In this document: piece after piece, positions 37,203-48,305 of the stretch
Layout: every line of letters begins with the position of its first letter
Numbering within the stretch: the stretch's first letter is position 1
Assembly (NCBI RefSeq): GCF_004337985.1
Contig: NC_043743.1
Coordinates: 2,526,543 to 2,590,542 of the forward strand
Source of the DNA: Pyricularia pennisetigena
Taxonomy: Eukaryota; Ascomycota; Sordariomycetes; Magnaporthales; Pyriculariaceae
DNA: 64,000 bases
Direction: 5' to 3'
The notes under the pieces: generated by a model
What the model saw: only the letters and a program-made list of their open reading frames with translations
What the model was told of the DNA's origin: nothing
The model's database searches: none
Program-made: the position numbers and the translations under genes

Positions 37203-37886
37203 TGATAAATTAAAAAAAACAGCTACGCACTCAACTTGAAAAAGATAGCCTACAAGACGCAGCTTGTCGAGCTTCCCGACGTCAAAAACGTCCGCAAATC
37301 GCTCGACTGCGCGCCGGTGCGCAAGCACCTGGACGGCAGCGACTTTTACACGCTCCCCATCATCAAAAACATAAAAACCGGCGAGATAGTCGGCGATTCG
37401 TTCGACATCGCCCTGTATCTAGATCGCACATTTCCGACGACGACCGGCCCACGGCTGATGGCGGCGGGGACCGAGGGGCTTACGGCGGCGTTCAACGCGC
37501 AGGTCGACGCGCTGTGGGTGCAGATTGTGCGGCTCGGCATGCGCAACTTCCCCTTCAACCCGGCCAACGGGCACATCTACAAGGCCGAGGCGTGCGCGAG
37601 GTTCGGGGCCGAGAGCTGGGAGGCCATGGACACGCAGACCGAGGAGGAAAGGGTCAAGATCCTAAAGGACGGCGAGGCTGCGCTGGAGCCGCTGGCCAAG
37701 TGGTACCGGACGGACGAGTCCGGGCCGTTCCTGGCCGGGGCCCAGGTGGCGTATGCCGACATTGCGGTCGGGGGTTGGTTGCTCATGTACTCGGTCACGT
37801 TTCCCGAGGACGAGTTTGCGCAGGTCCTGGCATGGCATGGTGGAGTGTGGGGGAGGTTGCACGAGGCGCTTGCGGCGTATCGGTAG
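37024..37886 (+). CDS. Glutathione S-transferase (UstS/LigE-like)
   Basis: Exons 37024-37109 and 37223-37886 give 249 residues. The N-terminal thioredoxin-like half has ILFYDIASGPPVRPFAVNPCKTRYALNLKKI, the cis-Pro region DFYTLPIIKN, and the glutathione-contact motif GDSFDIALYLD. The C-terminal half is all helical (AFNAQVDALWVQIV...FLAGAQVAYADIAVGGWLLM). This pattern matches the fungal UstS-like/LigE-like GST group, some of which sit in secondary-metabolite clusters; most are stand-alone detoxification enzymes. An in-frame upstream ATG at 36958 would add 22 Asn/Thr-rich residues; the internal start is preferred because the domain begins right after it. The single intron holds a long T run followed by an A run. 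Confidence 0.88.
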
Positions 37887-39159
37887 TTATAGAGCTGGAA
37901 ATGCTAGGCTATTCAAGGTGGGATACAGTCAAAAAAAAAAAAAAAAAGTTTGTTGGTTTGGTTGATCATGTTTTGTTTGGAGTTAGTTGCTCTTGGAAGG
38001 GAAGACACAAAAAGGGAAATTAAACTCCAAAATTAAAAAGTTGATTTCATCTGAATCCGGCCGTCCCAGGTTCTAGGGCGACGTCTTTGGCATTTGAATG
38101 AAAGAGACCAATTGGCCTGGTTTGTCTCGATATTTATTCTCGGACCCCACAAGTCATTCTTCAATTACATCGGGGGGGCAGGTCCAAGCAGAGCACCTGC
38201 CAAGATCGCTTGGCCACGGATGCAAAAAGCTTGTCCTCTCGGATGCTGCGTTACGCCGCTACGGTAGGTATCAAAGTAGATCCACGATTGGTCCTGTCCA
38301 ACAAGACTTTTTTTTTTTTTTTTTTTTCTTTTTCTTCAAGACATTGAACCACTTCACGGCCATCGGAAATCCCGACTTTGACCAAGTGACTATAACCTGC
38401 ATTGAACTAGTCGGTCGGTCTGCGTTTAACTGGGCAACGGTCGGTTGCAGAGATATCCATGTGCGTTATATCTGCTGTTTTATTGGATGCCGGGACTGAA
38501 CCATTCTTCTGTTTATAAAATGGATACTGATAGTGTAACCATGACTAGGGGAGGTAGGGAGTAGTGGTTTATCGAATGGCCAGCTTTTGTGGAGGATGCT
38601 CATGGCGTCCTCGTGCCGAAATTTGCCGGCCCTGCATGCAGCTAACGTATCTGCCTAGGTTACAGTATCTACCCACCTCATAGATATCTGTACGAAGTCT
38701 GATGTGGCTCCCGCCGAATCCAGATGGAAATCATGGGTTTTGCGGGGTGTGTATGGCTTTCGATTCAAGTCCTACAGCTGCCCAAATACAACAACCATGA
38801 TCATTGCCTAATTCAATCCATCCATCCCCATAACTTGTAATTATAAATTTTACCCTTTTGATCGCAACTCGATCCAAATACGTACATAGCAAGGGCTTCC
38901 TAACCGAGTCAGTACATTACGTCCTGTCGATCTCGAACATTCGGGCACATCTTTCCATAAAATTAATACAAGGTTCAACCTAACTTATCCTTTTCTGGGT
39001 TGGATTGGTTTTGGCCTCTTTCTTTTCCGTCTAAACATTGGACGCAAGGGAGGAACACCCTTTGATTAGACTGTTTCTGGCCAGACTGTCTAGGTACTGT
39101 ACGATAGTTTACCGCCTCTTTGTCCCTCTGCAAACCAACGCGAGAGAGAGCCAGGTATC
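37887..39159. other. 1.27-kb intergenic region
   Basis: Lies between the GST and the GIT1-type transporter. It contains A and T homopolymers (37931-37947; 38310-38328) and AT-rich promoter-like sequence at 38,800-39,100. I see no protein-like frame and no RNA gene. Confidence 0.5.
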
Positions 39160-41695
39160 ATGTTCGGCTTCGGAAGTAAACGCAAGACTGAGGACGACTC
39201 GTCTCCAGCCAATGTGGCAGATGAACCAGTCAGCCAAGTGGACGATGCAGATCTCGACATTACGCAAAGCCAGCCCTTTTGGACCGCCATCTTGCCCGTA
39301 ATTGCCTGTGGTGCTGGTCTTTTCTCAGACGGTGAGTAGTTGTTCTGTTCTGTCTGCAGTCAATGAAGGATGCTATCAATGTCTCTAGATGCTGAAGGAT
39401 ATACTGTAGCTAACCAATTACTTTCCCACTGTCTGAAGGATACATCAATAATGTGAGCTCAGCTTTCACAGCACTCGAATTCTGTCTTATTAAGATTGTC
39501 CAGAATTTGAAGCCTGACGACTTTAACTCTAGGTCATCGGAAGCGTATCTACCGTTCTTGGACGGGAGTATGGCTCTGTATACAACGACTCACAGGCCAA
39601 AAAGGTCGTCAGTGCCATTGCCTTTGCAGGGACTGTGAGTTGATACCGAGTCTCCAGATCCATCATCTTTAGTCGTCGAGTCCGGCTCGGCTGATTTGGG
39701 TCATCATTATTGTTTGCAGGTCATCGGTCAACTTGCCTTTGGGTTCCTCTCTGATCGCTGGTCAAGAACAAACTCACTACTTATTTCCACCATCATCTTG
39801 ATCGTCTTTACGGCTCTCGCTGCAGGATCCTACTGGAATGGAGAGGCTACGGGAATGTTCACAATGCTGGCTATCTGGCGCTTCTTTGTCGGCATCGGCA
39901 TTGGTGGCGAGGTAGGTCAGATCCCGAACGAATCTGGATCATCTAACTTGCGAGTTCAGGGGTATACTGAAACCCAGTGCTAGTATCCTGCGGGTTCTGT
40001 AGGTTGTGCCGAGTCTACGGGCGAGCTCAAAGCCGGCACGCGCAACATGTTCTTCATCCTGTAAGTGAGCTTCACATATGCCCCTAAACACGTCATCAAC
40101 GGGGAACAGACTAACCTGGCTGCGGACACACAACACAGCTTCACCAACAGCATGATAGACTGGGGTTTTGTATTCGGCGCGTTTATACCATGTAAGTAAC
40201 TGCTCTATTGACTCCTTGGTCTCTTTTGCCTAGACACAGAGCTTACAGAAAACAACTGCCAAGTCGTCGTTGCTGCTGCTGCCAAGAACGAGTACATGAG
40301 CACCATCTGGCGCACTAGCTTGGGTATTGGCGTCGTGTTCCCTCTGGTCCTTCTGGTCATGCGCTTCCGCCTGAAAGAGCCGGTTGAATTCAGCAAGCAT
40401 TCGTTCAGGCACGCCAAGACACCGTATAGGCTGGTGCTCAAGTTTTACGGATGGAGGCTCTTGATAGTGAGCTTGATATGGTTCATCTATGATGCGAGTA
40501 ACCCACCTTTCACCGCAGCTCCGATTAGAGTTCTGGCTCTGATACTGACATTGATGCAAATAGTTCCTTACCTACGCTTTTGGTATCTACTCGTCCACCA
40601 TTCTGGCCAACATCTTTCCACAGGGGCAGGCTTTGTAAGTCATTGCACTTTTCAAAGAGCTTTGACGTGCAAGCTCGTAGATAACGATATGTGGATCTGT
40701 TGTGCCCGCGTCTTGTCGACCAAGGAGCAACTCAAATGAAATTTGGCTAACCGGGGCGTAACGACAGAACCGTTGTGTTTGGCTGGAACACTGTCATCAA
40801 TCTGTTCTACATCCCAGTAAGTTTAGGTTCACCTCTTTTGTCTAGGTTGATGATGCCTTGTAGTCGTTCCTGACAGTTTGTGTAAACAGGGAACAATGCT
40901 TGGAGCACCACTTAGCGACAAGATTGGGTATGTTGCCTTTTTCGTTCNNNNNNNNNNNNNNNNNNNNNNNNNNNNNNNNNNNNNNNCCCGACATCCGATA
41001 CAAGTGCAATAAAGCTGAAAAAAAGAAACCTACAGACCTCGATACGCTCTCGCCGCCGGCGTGAGTGCCCAGGCCATCATTGGCTTCATCATGGCAGCTC
41101 TGTACCCGCACCTCGCCCAGGCCTCCAACGTCGCCGCCTTTGCCGTCGTCTACGGCATCTTCCTGTCCATGGGCGAGCTGGGACCCGGAAATAACATCGG
41201 TCTCCTCGCCGCCAAGACGTGCGCAACCGGTGTTCGCGGACGTGAGTCACATAAAAAACCCCCAAACTCATTCCTTTTTTTTTTTTTTTTTTTTGAACAT
41301 GGTCTCCCGAGCACAATTCTGACAGCAACAAAACAAACGCTTCCACAGAGTATTACGGCATCGCGGCAGCCATCGGCAAGATCGGCGCCTTCGTCGGGAC
41401 CTACGTCTACCCCTATATCGAGGCCGCGGGCGGAGAAAACGCCGTGGCCTCGGCCCAGTACCCCTTTTACGTCTCGTCGTCCCTGTGCGTCGTCTCGGCC
41501 GCGCTGGCCGTCTTTTGTCTGCCACACATCGGCCAGGACACCATCACGCTCGAGGACAAGCGCTTCAGGGAGTTCCTCGAAGCCAACGGCTACGATACGC
41601 GGCAGATGGGGCTCAACAAGACTGAGAGCCTCGAGGACCCCAAGGCGGTCACGGCGGAGAAGGGTGGCGCTGCTGCGGCTGCTGCGGAGGCGTGA
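39160..41695 (+). CDS. MFS transporter, glycerophosphodiester/GIT1 type
   Basis: Twelve exons join in frame to 526 residues: 39160-39331, 39439-39452, 39533-39634, 39720-39911, 39984-40060, 40139-40191, 40234-40493, 40564-40634, 40768-40816, 40890-40927, 41036-41241 and 41349-41695. A 12-helix major facilitator is seen, with LAFGFLSDRWSRTNS between helices 2 and 3, GIGIGGEYPAGSVGCAES in helix 4, FTNSMIDWGFVFGAF, and WFIYDFLTYAFGIYSS at helix 7. The C-terminal tail KRFREFLEANGYDTRQMG is characteristic of GIT1-type carriers, which import glycerophosphoinositol, glycerophosphocholine or phosphate. Substrate is inferred only from family. A 39-N gap falls inside an intron and leaves the reading frame intact. 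One exon is only 14 nt and one intron uses a GC donor. Confidence 0.9.
40948..40986. other. Assembly gap (39 N) inside an intron
   Basis: Lies in the intron between exons 40890-40927 and 41036-41241 of the GIT1-type transporter, so coding sequence is not lost. Confidence 0.98.
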
Positions 41696-41985
41696 TTGGC
41701 ATAAGGGGAATCTCTTGAGGGGATGATTGGAGGAGGAGAGCGCCACAGGAGCCAGACGCAATCGTCCCACACAAGCCAGCCTCCAAATCACACAAAAAAA
41801 AGGGCGAATCTGACGTGTTGACGAGTTTAGAAACTTGTTTCTTTATACCATTCAATAACTGAGACACACAATGGCCGTGGTAAACCAAATCCATGCACGC
41901 TCTCTCCAACCAAGCCGTAGCTGAAGTAGTTTCGTTTCGTTCCTGTCGCTAATATGCAAACCTCTCGCACTCACAATGACAGCTC

Positions 41986-44900
41986 CTAACTGCCCTGCAA
42001 TAACTCTGGAGGCTGATATGGAAGTAGAACACCGGGTTGCGCGTCGTCCACCATAGGCGGCGTCTCGGTCCGCTGCGCTGACTGTCCAGCCACCTTGACA
42101 GGTCTAAACCCGTGCTTGACACCAAAGGCGTAGATCTTTTTGAGCTCCTCGTGAAGTCTACCGCTTTCCAACAGCTCCCTATACTTCCAGTACAGCAGCT
42201 GGGCAGTGTTGGCATCCTCGATACTGTCGTGCATGTGCCCTTGAATCTCGAGGTTGAGCACTGACTTGGCGAGGAAGGCCAGGGACAGTTTCCGCCGTTG
42301 CGCCTCGACCCAGAAGAGCTCTTGAGTATCATGAACTTGTTCTCGTGGCACCTGCAGATTTATAACACGGAAATCGGACCTGAGCTATAGGACGGCGATG
42401 CAGTTTTACCAGTTAGCATTTGATGAACGCAGGGGAGGGGAGAGCACACATACGCCGTGGCCGACAAAGATGCACCCCAAGTTCAGCAATAACCAGAGCT
42501 TCTTAAATGCAAGCTTGAGGGGCACAAGGTTGTGTCTCGATGTCTTGGGATCCAGGTCGGTCTCTGTTAAGCCAGAGAATTCGGTAAAGTAGTTAACTAT
42601 TGGCTCCTTGATGTTGATATAGTCGTCGATGAATGGCACGCCACGCCGATCCCCACTTGCGCGAACGACTGAGACTCGCCCCAGCGAGTGTATGCGTGGC
42701 CTGATCGTCTCCTTCTCGCCATCCGAGTTGACCGCATACTCGAAATCCTTGGCGAGAACGAACTCGGCGTCGATTGCAATGACGGTTCCTGGTGTAGGGG
42801 CTTCCGTGTTTCGGTCGAGAAGAGTGTAGGACTTGCCTTCTGCTTCGGGCCTGTTGGAAAGTTAGTTTAGGCATCAGCGTAACTATAAAAAAAGAAGAAG
42901 AAGAAAACGCATCTTTTGGGGGAAACTTACGACTGATCCTGGTACAGAATTGACGTGTCGAGTCTTTGCAACCATGTGCTGTCGATGTGGTTGTTGGCTG
43001 CTTTCAACTGGAACATGACAACCAGTGGAGTTTTCCACGATGTGTTAAATGTCAACGCCTCTCTGGCCGAGATGGGCTTGACGTGGAAATCATTAAAGAG
43101 ATGCCATTGACTCGTTGCGGGCTTTTGGGGCTCCGAGTGAGCGGCTGAATTGAGAAAGTTAGTCCCAGGAACTTGACGCGAGGGTATGTACCAACCAAGG
43201 GGCAAGACAAGACTAACCATTGATAATTGCAACCGGATGCGGTTTAAAGGTCGGGCCCGGCTCAATGTTGACAACAAGACCCATCAAAGAGTACACATAG
43301 AGCTTGTACTTCCCATTTTTGATGAGCCAGTCCAGCTCAGCGCCCTCGTAGCAGAATATGTGTTCCTTGTCGATGATGAAGCCGACCTCCTCGGGTAGCC
43401 AACCGGGGGTTGCCCAGAGCTTCTTTTCCTCGACTGATGAGATGCAGGTGTTGGCAGCAAGCACCTGGGGTAAAGATTTGATAATCTTGCGCATAGACAG
43501 TGGCTGGTAACCACGGCAAGTCGTGCACCACCCTCGCGTCACCTGCTCTCTTTCTATGCTCTTCTTAAGGATTTGTGAGAAAGACGGCAGCTTCGCGGGC
43601 GCCATGCGGCCTCTTGTCGCGCCTTGTTGCGCCGCCAGATAGCTGTCGGCAACATCGACACCTTTGTTGCCGTTGCTCGTGACTGGGGAGTATGCCAAGT
43701 CTTGCACGTAGTTTGTCTGCGGTCGTGACGTCTCGCTCTTGCACTGGTCGCATCTGATCAAGCTTTGGGATGAGGTCGCTGTGGCGATCTCCAGGTCGTT
43801 GGCACCTGGCGCAGTCTTGCCATAGTCGCGAGACATGAAGTCCAGTAGGAACCGAAGAAGACCCTGTATCTTCATGGCCGAGGATGAAGCGATCCGATCA
43901 CCATCCAGAAGATGAAGGTTCGCAGCTGCGGGATGTTGACTCAGCATTTTCAGCATGTTTGTTGCCTGGCATGATGCGCCTCTCGCCTTTTCCATCGAGT
44001 CGCAAAGATAACCAAGCTCGCAGAGCAGACAGTGCTGATCGAGACAAGAGGTGGCGGCATGTTGCAGAGCCAAGTTGCGGAGGATCGGGGTGAACCGGAG
44101 AAGTTGCAAGAGGCTGTTGGCATAAGAGTTGGTGATGTGGTTTTCCAGCCCTGAGTGGTGCGTCTTGTTATAGTATCTGAACCAAACCCGGGTCAGTGGC
44201 TAAAAGAGCACATATCTTACACGAAGACAACGGATACAACAACACTTACCCAAAGTCAAAATCGTCGACGCCGAATTTGCTGAATTTGATTTCAAATAGG
44301 TGATACATGTTTGGTACCACAGACTTCAAGCTCTCGATGTCGGTCCTTATGGGGCTCGGAACAACATCTTCGCTGGTTTCAATATCGCTCGTGTCCATCG
44401 TGAGTCCCTTGAACCCTTCTCTGGCCTTTTCGCTGAGAAACTTGGGGGCCTGCAGGCTGCTCTGCGGCTTGTCGGCAGATCTAGTGTCGACAACCTGATT
44501 CCGGCGGGTACCAGCTGCGGCTTTGCCATATAGGCCAACATTGCCGTTCGGCATCATTGCATCGACGTAGGCCTGATCAAACTGAGCTGGGGGCGCACCA
44601 ACGTCCGAGGAAAGATCCGCTGGCCATGACGATAGCAAAGCTTCCGAGTAGTGTGGCAGGCCAACCATGTTTACTGGGCTACAGTCGTGTGTTAGTGAAT
44701 GACAGACCGACCACATGGGCCTGTCGGCAATGGTCATCCAACTTACAAGTCTTCGGACCATGGTATTGATGCAAAGCTGGGCTGCTCAGTCTCGAATTCA
44801 ACCGGAAGGCCTTGGTCAACAAACGACACAGCCTTTGACGCCGGACCCCATACATGGATATAGCCTTCTGTATCTGTAAATACCATCGCCTGGCCCGACG

Positions 44901-46324
44901 GCGAAACGTCAAAGAGGGCCAAGTGTGTGTGGCCAAGCACCTGGCGGACGATGGGATTATGAGGATTGGCAATATCGACAACATGCATCTGTCCGGTCTT
45001 GGACACCACGATGCTGGTAGTCACCATCTTGGGGTGCATGCGGGCGTAGGTGACCAGAGGCGGAAAAGAGATAGGTGGGAAGGACCGCATGTTCTTCAGG
45101 TCGAACACATTGACGTAAGGGTCTGCCATGTAGGTACCCTGCTTGAGAGAGGCCCCGCATGTCACGATAAAGTCATGCTGCACGTCCATGTCGTTGAGTT
45201 GCGCAGAGCGCGTATTCCACGTGTTGATGACCTTTAGGGTGATGGGGTCCAGAATGTCGACGCAGCCGTTACGGGATGCTGCGCAGATATATTTGCTTTT
45301 CTTCATCAGGAAGTAGTGGTTCGGAGCAGGGACCTGCAAGAATCAAAACGGCGGGGAATGGGGCATCAGTGGGAGGCCGGTCGAGACAAACAAAGGATAT
45401 GCACCGTTATGTTCCTACCTCCTTGGTTATCTGCTTCTTGTTAAGATCAATAACAAACATGGTATCCTGGTCGCCGGCGACCAGTATCTCCGAAGTGCCT
45501 CTGGAAGTAAATGTCATGCAGCGCAGATTCGTCATGTTTACATGTCTGGGCTCAACCCCGATGTCAGCCATTATTGCATGTGAACATCCGTTCCAAAAAA
45601 GAAAAAAAAATGAAAGGAGTGGAAAGATCAAAACAAAACAAGAAAAAAAAAATGCGCAAGTAAGCAGACGAATGGGGGGGACACCATCATCCGTAAACCG
45701 GAGCCCTACCCAATGTTGGCAAGGCACATTCCTCCTCTCTGCGCCATGTGCACGTTATGCGACCCAAGACTGATTACACCCGTCTCGTTGAAGAGGAACT
45801 GGTGAACGGGCCCCTGCTGCCTCTGGTGCGACAAGAAGGCGATGTGGCGCTGGAACTCCATGATTCCATTGTTTAGAAAGTAAACGTAGGCCGCAACGCG
45901 ACCCTGTAATGTGACTGGTCAGCATAAGCGCAGGCTGAGAAAACGACATGTGTGTGTGCGAAAAGACTGCATCCCCGAACAGGACTTAGCCGGCTGTTGT
46001 GTACCTGGTCCTTTCCAACCCATAGTAGCTCTGATCGGGTATCGAAAGCGACGGCGGTCGGCGCCGAGTGATGCGCACTGGGATTGGTGGGGTCGGGGCG
46101 GTAGCCAAGCTGTGTGTGGTATTGGGCAATCTGTCGCTCGAAGAAAAAGAACAAAAATGTTCAGATATAAACGAAGTCAGCCATCGTGGTCCCCGGTCGC
46201 AGCAAGGCGAGGAGGGGTTTGGACGCGCGGTGGCATGACAGCTAAACGTCGCTCGTCGCGTCCCGTCCAAAACCCCCCGACGTCGGGCAGACATGGATTT
46301 TACCTCGCCCCAATCGGCGTCCAT
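41986..46324 (-). CDS. PAN2: PAN2-PAN3 deadenylation complex catalytic subunit PAN2
   Basis: Catalytic 3'-5' poly(A) exonuclease that starts mRNA deadenylation together with PAN3. Domains in order: an N-terminal WD40 propeller (e.g. [33 protein letters not shown]); a linker ([20 protein letters not shown]); an inactive ubiquitin-hydrolase-like domain ([31 protein letters not shown]); then a DEDD exonuclease. The exonuclease residues are visible in AIDAEFV, GHGLRSDFRV and [10 protein letters not shown]. The first exon has just 21 coding bases (46304-46324, MDADWGE) before a ~170-bp intron; this N-terminus matches the family, which supports the start. The gene has several introns. It converges on the GIT1-type transporter, with stop codons ~290 bp apart. 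Confidence 0.95.
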
Positions 46325-47124
46325 ATTGGTGAAGGCTCCTCGGGATCGTCCATGTATCGAAGCCGGTCGCGGGTGTCTCTTTTTCTTGCTGGGAGCGGTC
46401 AGCGGCCTTGTGCCGCCTTGGAGCAAAGAGTCCCGCCTGAGGAATGATAGTAGCGGTGGTGGTTTAGAGCCTTGTTGATGAATCAATGTTGGGAGAGTTG
46501 CCCAGCCTTGTTGCGGGCGTGTTTACCAGTCGCCAACCCGAAATTCGGTCCAGGGGGGGGCCCTGGACTTTCTGCTTAGCTTCTGCGCGGAGCAAGTGAT
46601 GAAATTGCGGGGCCGCTAGGAAGCGCAGGCGCAGGTGCTCCTCGTTCTCTCCCAAATCGTGGCCTATGCCTCTTCTCATCTAATTACATGTACATTGAAA
46701 CAACTTTGATAACAAATTTATACTTTGTTGTCCATTCACCTGCACTGCTTGATTCCGACACAAGTCCAGATGTCTGTCACAGAAAGAAAAAAAAAATCGA
46801 AATCACATGCCGTTGCCATGGTGCCTCTGCAGAGAATCAATCTACTTTCTTTGTTGCATACCATGAGGTATAGGTAATGAGTTCATATAAATCAGGGTCT
46901 CGTCTTCAAATTATGACGTCCAAGAAGAGTACAAAAATAAAAGCAGGATCTTCGGGCTCTTTCGCCCTCGAACTGACAAGACAAAAATATAACAAAGACA
47001 TGATCTGCCTGAACTCCAATCTCACAAGAGCAAGCGGAGCCAACAAGTCATATCAACCCAATAACAACCATTGAAAATGCTGCAGCAAAGCGACACTACG
47101 AACAAAGACCTAGCTGTGACTTGT
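46325..47124. other. Intergenic, PAN2 promoter and carrier 3' side
   Basis: No gene seen. A G-rich inverted repeat (46548-46568) lies ~220 bp upstream of the PAN2 start. The right half is AT-rich and likely the 3' UTR of the mitochondrial carrier. Confidence 0.5.
46548..46568. repeat. Perfect 8-bp inverted repeat with G5 loop
   Basis: GTCCAGGG (46548-46555) and CCCTGGAC (46561-46568) are separated by five G, giving a potential stable hairpin upstream of PAN2. No known element recognised. Confidence 0.7.
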
Positions 47125-48305
47125 TTATTTTGTTATCCAACCCAAATAATCAGCAACGATCAGGGTGACCATCCTGCATCCAGGGAAGTTAGCTTCAAGT
47201 TCACAACCTGCTGGGAACAGTCAAGAAGGCCTTGGGGTAGAGTTCCGACTTACGCATGTGGGGCAATGCGGACATAGTATGTCCAGAAACCACGGTAGAA
47301 CCGCAACGGGCCCTCCTGCTTGGCCACTTGGGCGAAGCAGTCAATCATATTCTTATACGGAAGCTTTCCGTCGGGGCCGCGCTGTTGTTTCTGCAGTCTT
47401 GTCTTGACAAAGTCGAAGGGCAACGAGAAGAACGAGGCAAAGAACCCGGCAACCGCGCTGGCAGTCAAGGTCTGCACACGGGGATTCAAGTCGGTGCGGC
47501 TGTTGAGCTGCGCCTTGGCTTCACTGAAAAAAGCGAGCTGCCCAAAGTTGAGAGCCATGGCTCGCACCACAGTTGGTGTTGCACCCGACCAGAGTGCTGC
47601 AATGCCCTCATTTTTGGTGATTCGCGCCAGAGCATCTATTACTGACTTGTAGTTTTGCCTCGACTCCTTGGGCTTGAGGCCGTCACTCTGCATGCGAATA
47701 AGGGCAAGGTCTGCAGGATTGCCAATCATAGCTGCGAGACCACCTGCCGAGAGGCCGGCGGCCGCTCGCTCCTTGAAGCCAATTGCCGATCCGCTCTCCT
47801 TGGCCCTCGCAGTGAGCGTGCCCATGAATGTGTCAAAGAAACCCAGTCGCGCCGTTGTGTATACGGCTTGCCTAAGGAGACCGGCCGAGAGTCCTGTGTA
47901 GAGGTCCAAAGCCCTACCGCTGGCAAGAATGTCGCGCGTAACGGAGAGCGGTGTTGGCTTGACGCCGCCCGCCATGCCTTCACCGGCAAGTTGAAGTCGG
48001 ACTTTGATCATGTCGCTAATCAGACGTGTTGCAGATTCGGCTAGTTGTCAGCAACTGGATGAATGCCGCAACACACCCAGCATTCGTCCACAGGTTGCAA
48101 CTTACACAGGCTGGATGACTGTGGTGGCAACCATGCCGGCTGCACCACCATTGAGGAACGGTAGCGCGGCGCGCATGAAAGGCGTATGCAGGAAGTCATT
48201 GGCAACCGCTGCGGTCTCGCCTCCAGATCCCTTTCCTGCGCCACCCATGACTTCGGACGTTCTGGATCGAACTGCTTCAGCCGCCTGTTTGATGCTGTTT
48301 GACAT
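47125..48305 (-). CDS. Mitochondrial carrier, 2-oxoglutarate/malate type
   Basis: Exons 48106-48305, 47254-48015 and 47125-47173 join in frame to 336 residues. Three mitochondrial-carrier repeats are seen with their signatures: QPVDMIKVRLQ (repeat 1), NPADLALIRMQSDG (repeat 2) and LPFDFVKTRLQKQ (repeat 3). The closing stretch RIAPHAMVTLIVADYLGW matches the end of oxoglutarate carriers (SLC25A11 type). These inner-membrane antiporters exchange 2-oxoglutarate for malate and other dicarboxylates in the malate-aspartate shuttle. The final exon is just 49 bp but clearly needed for the last helix. The N-terminus has an extra ~40 Ser/Gly/Ala-rich residues before the first helix. Substrate is inferred by subfamily resemblance. 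Confidence 0.9.
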
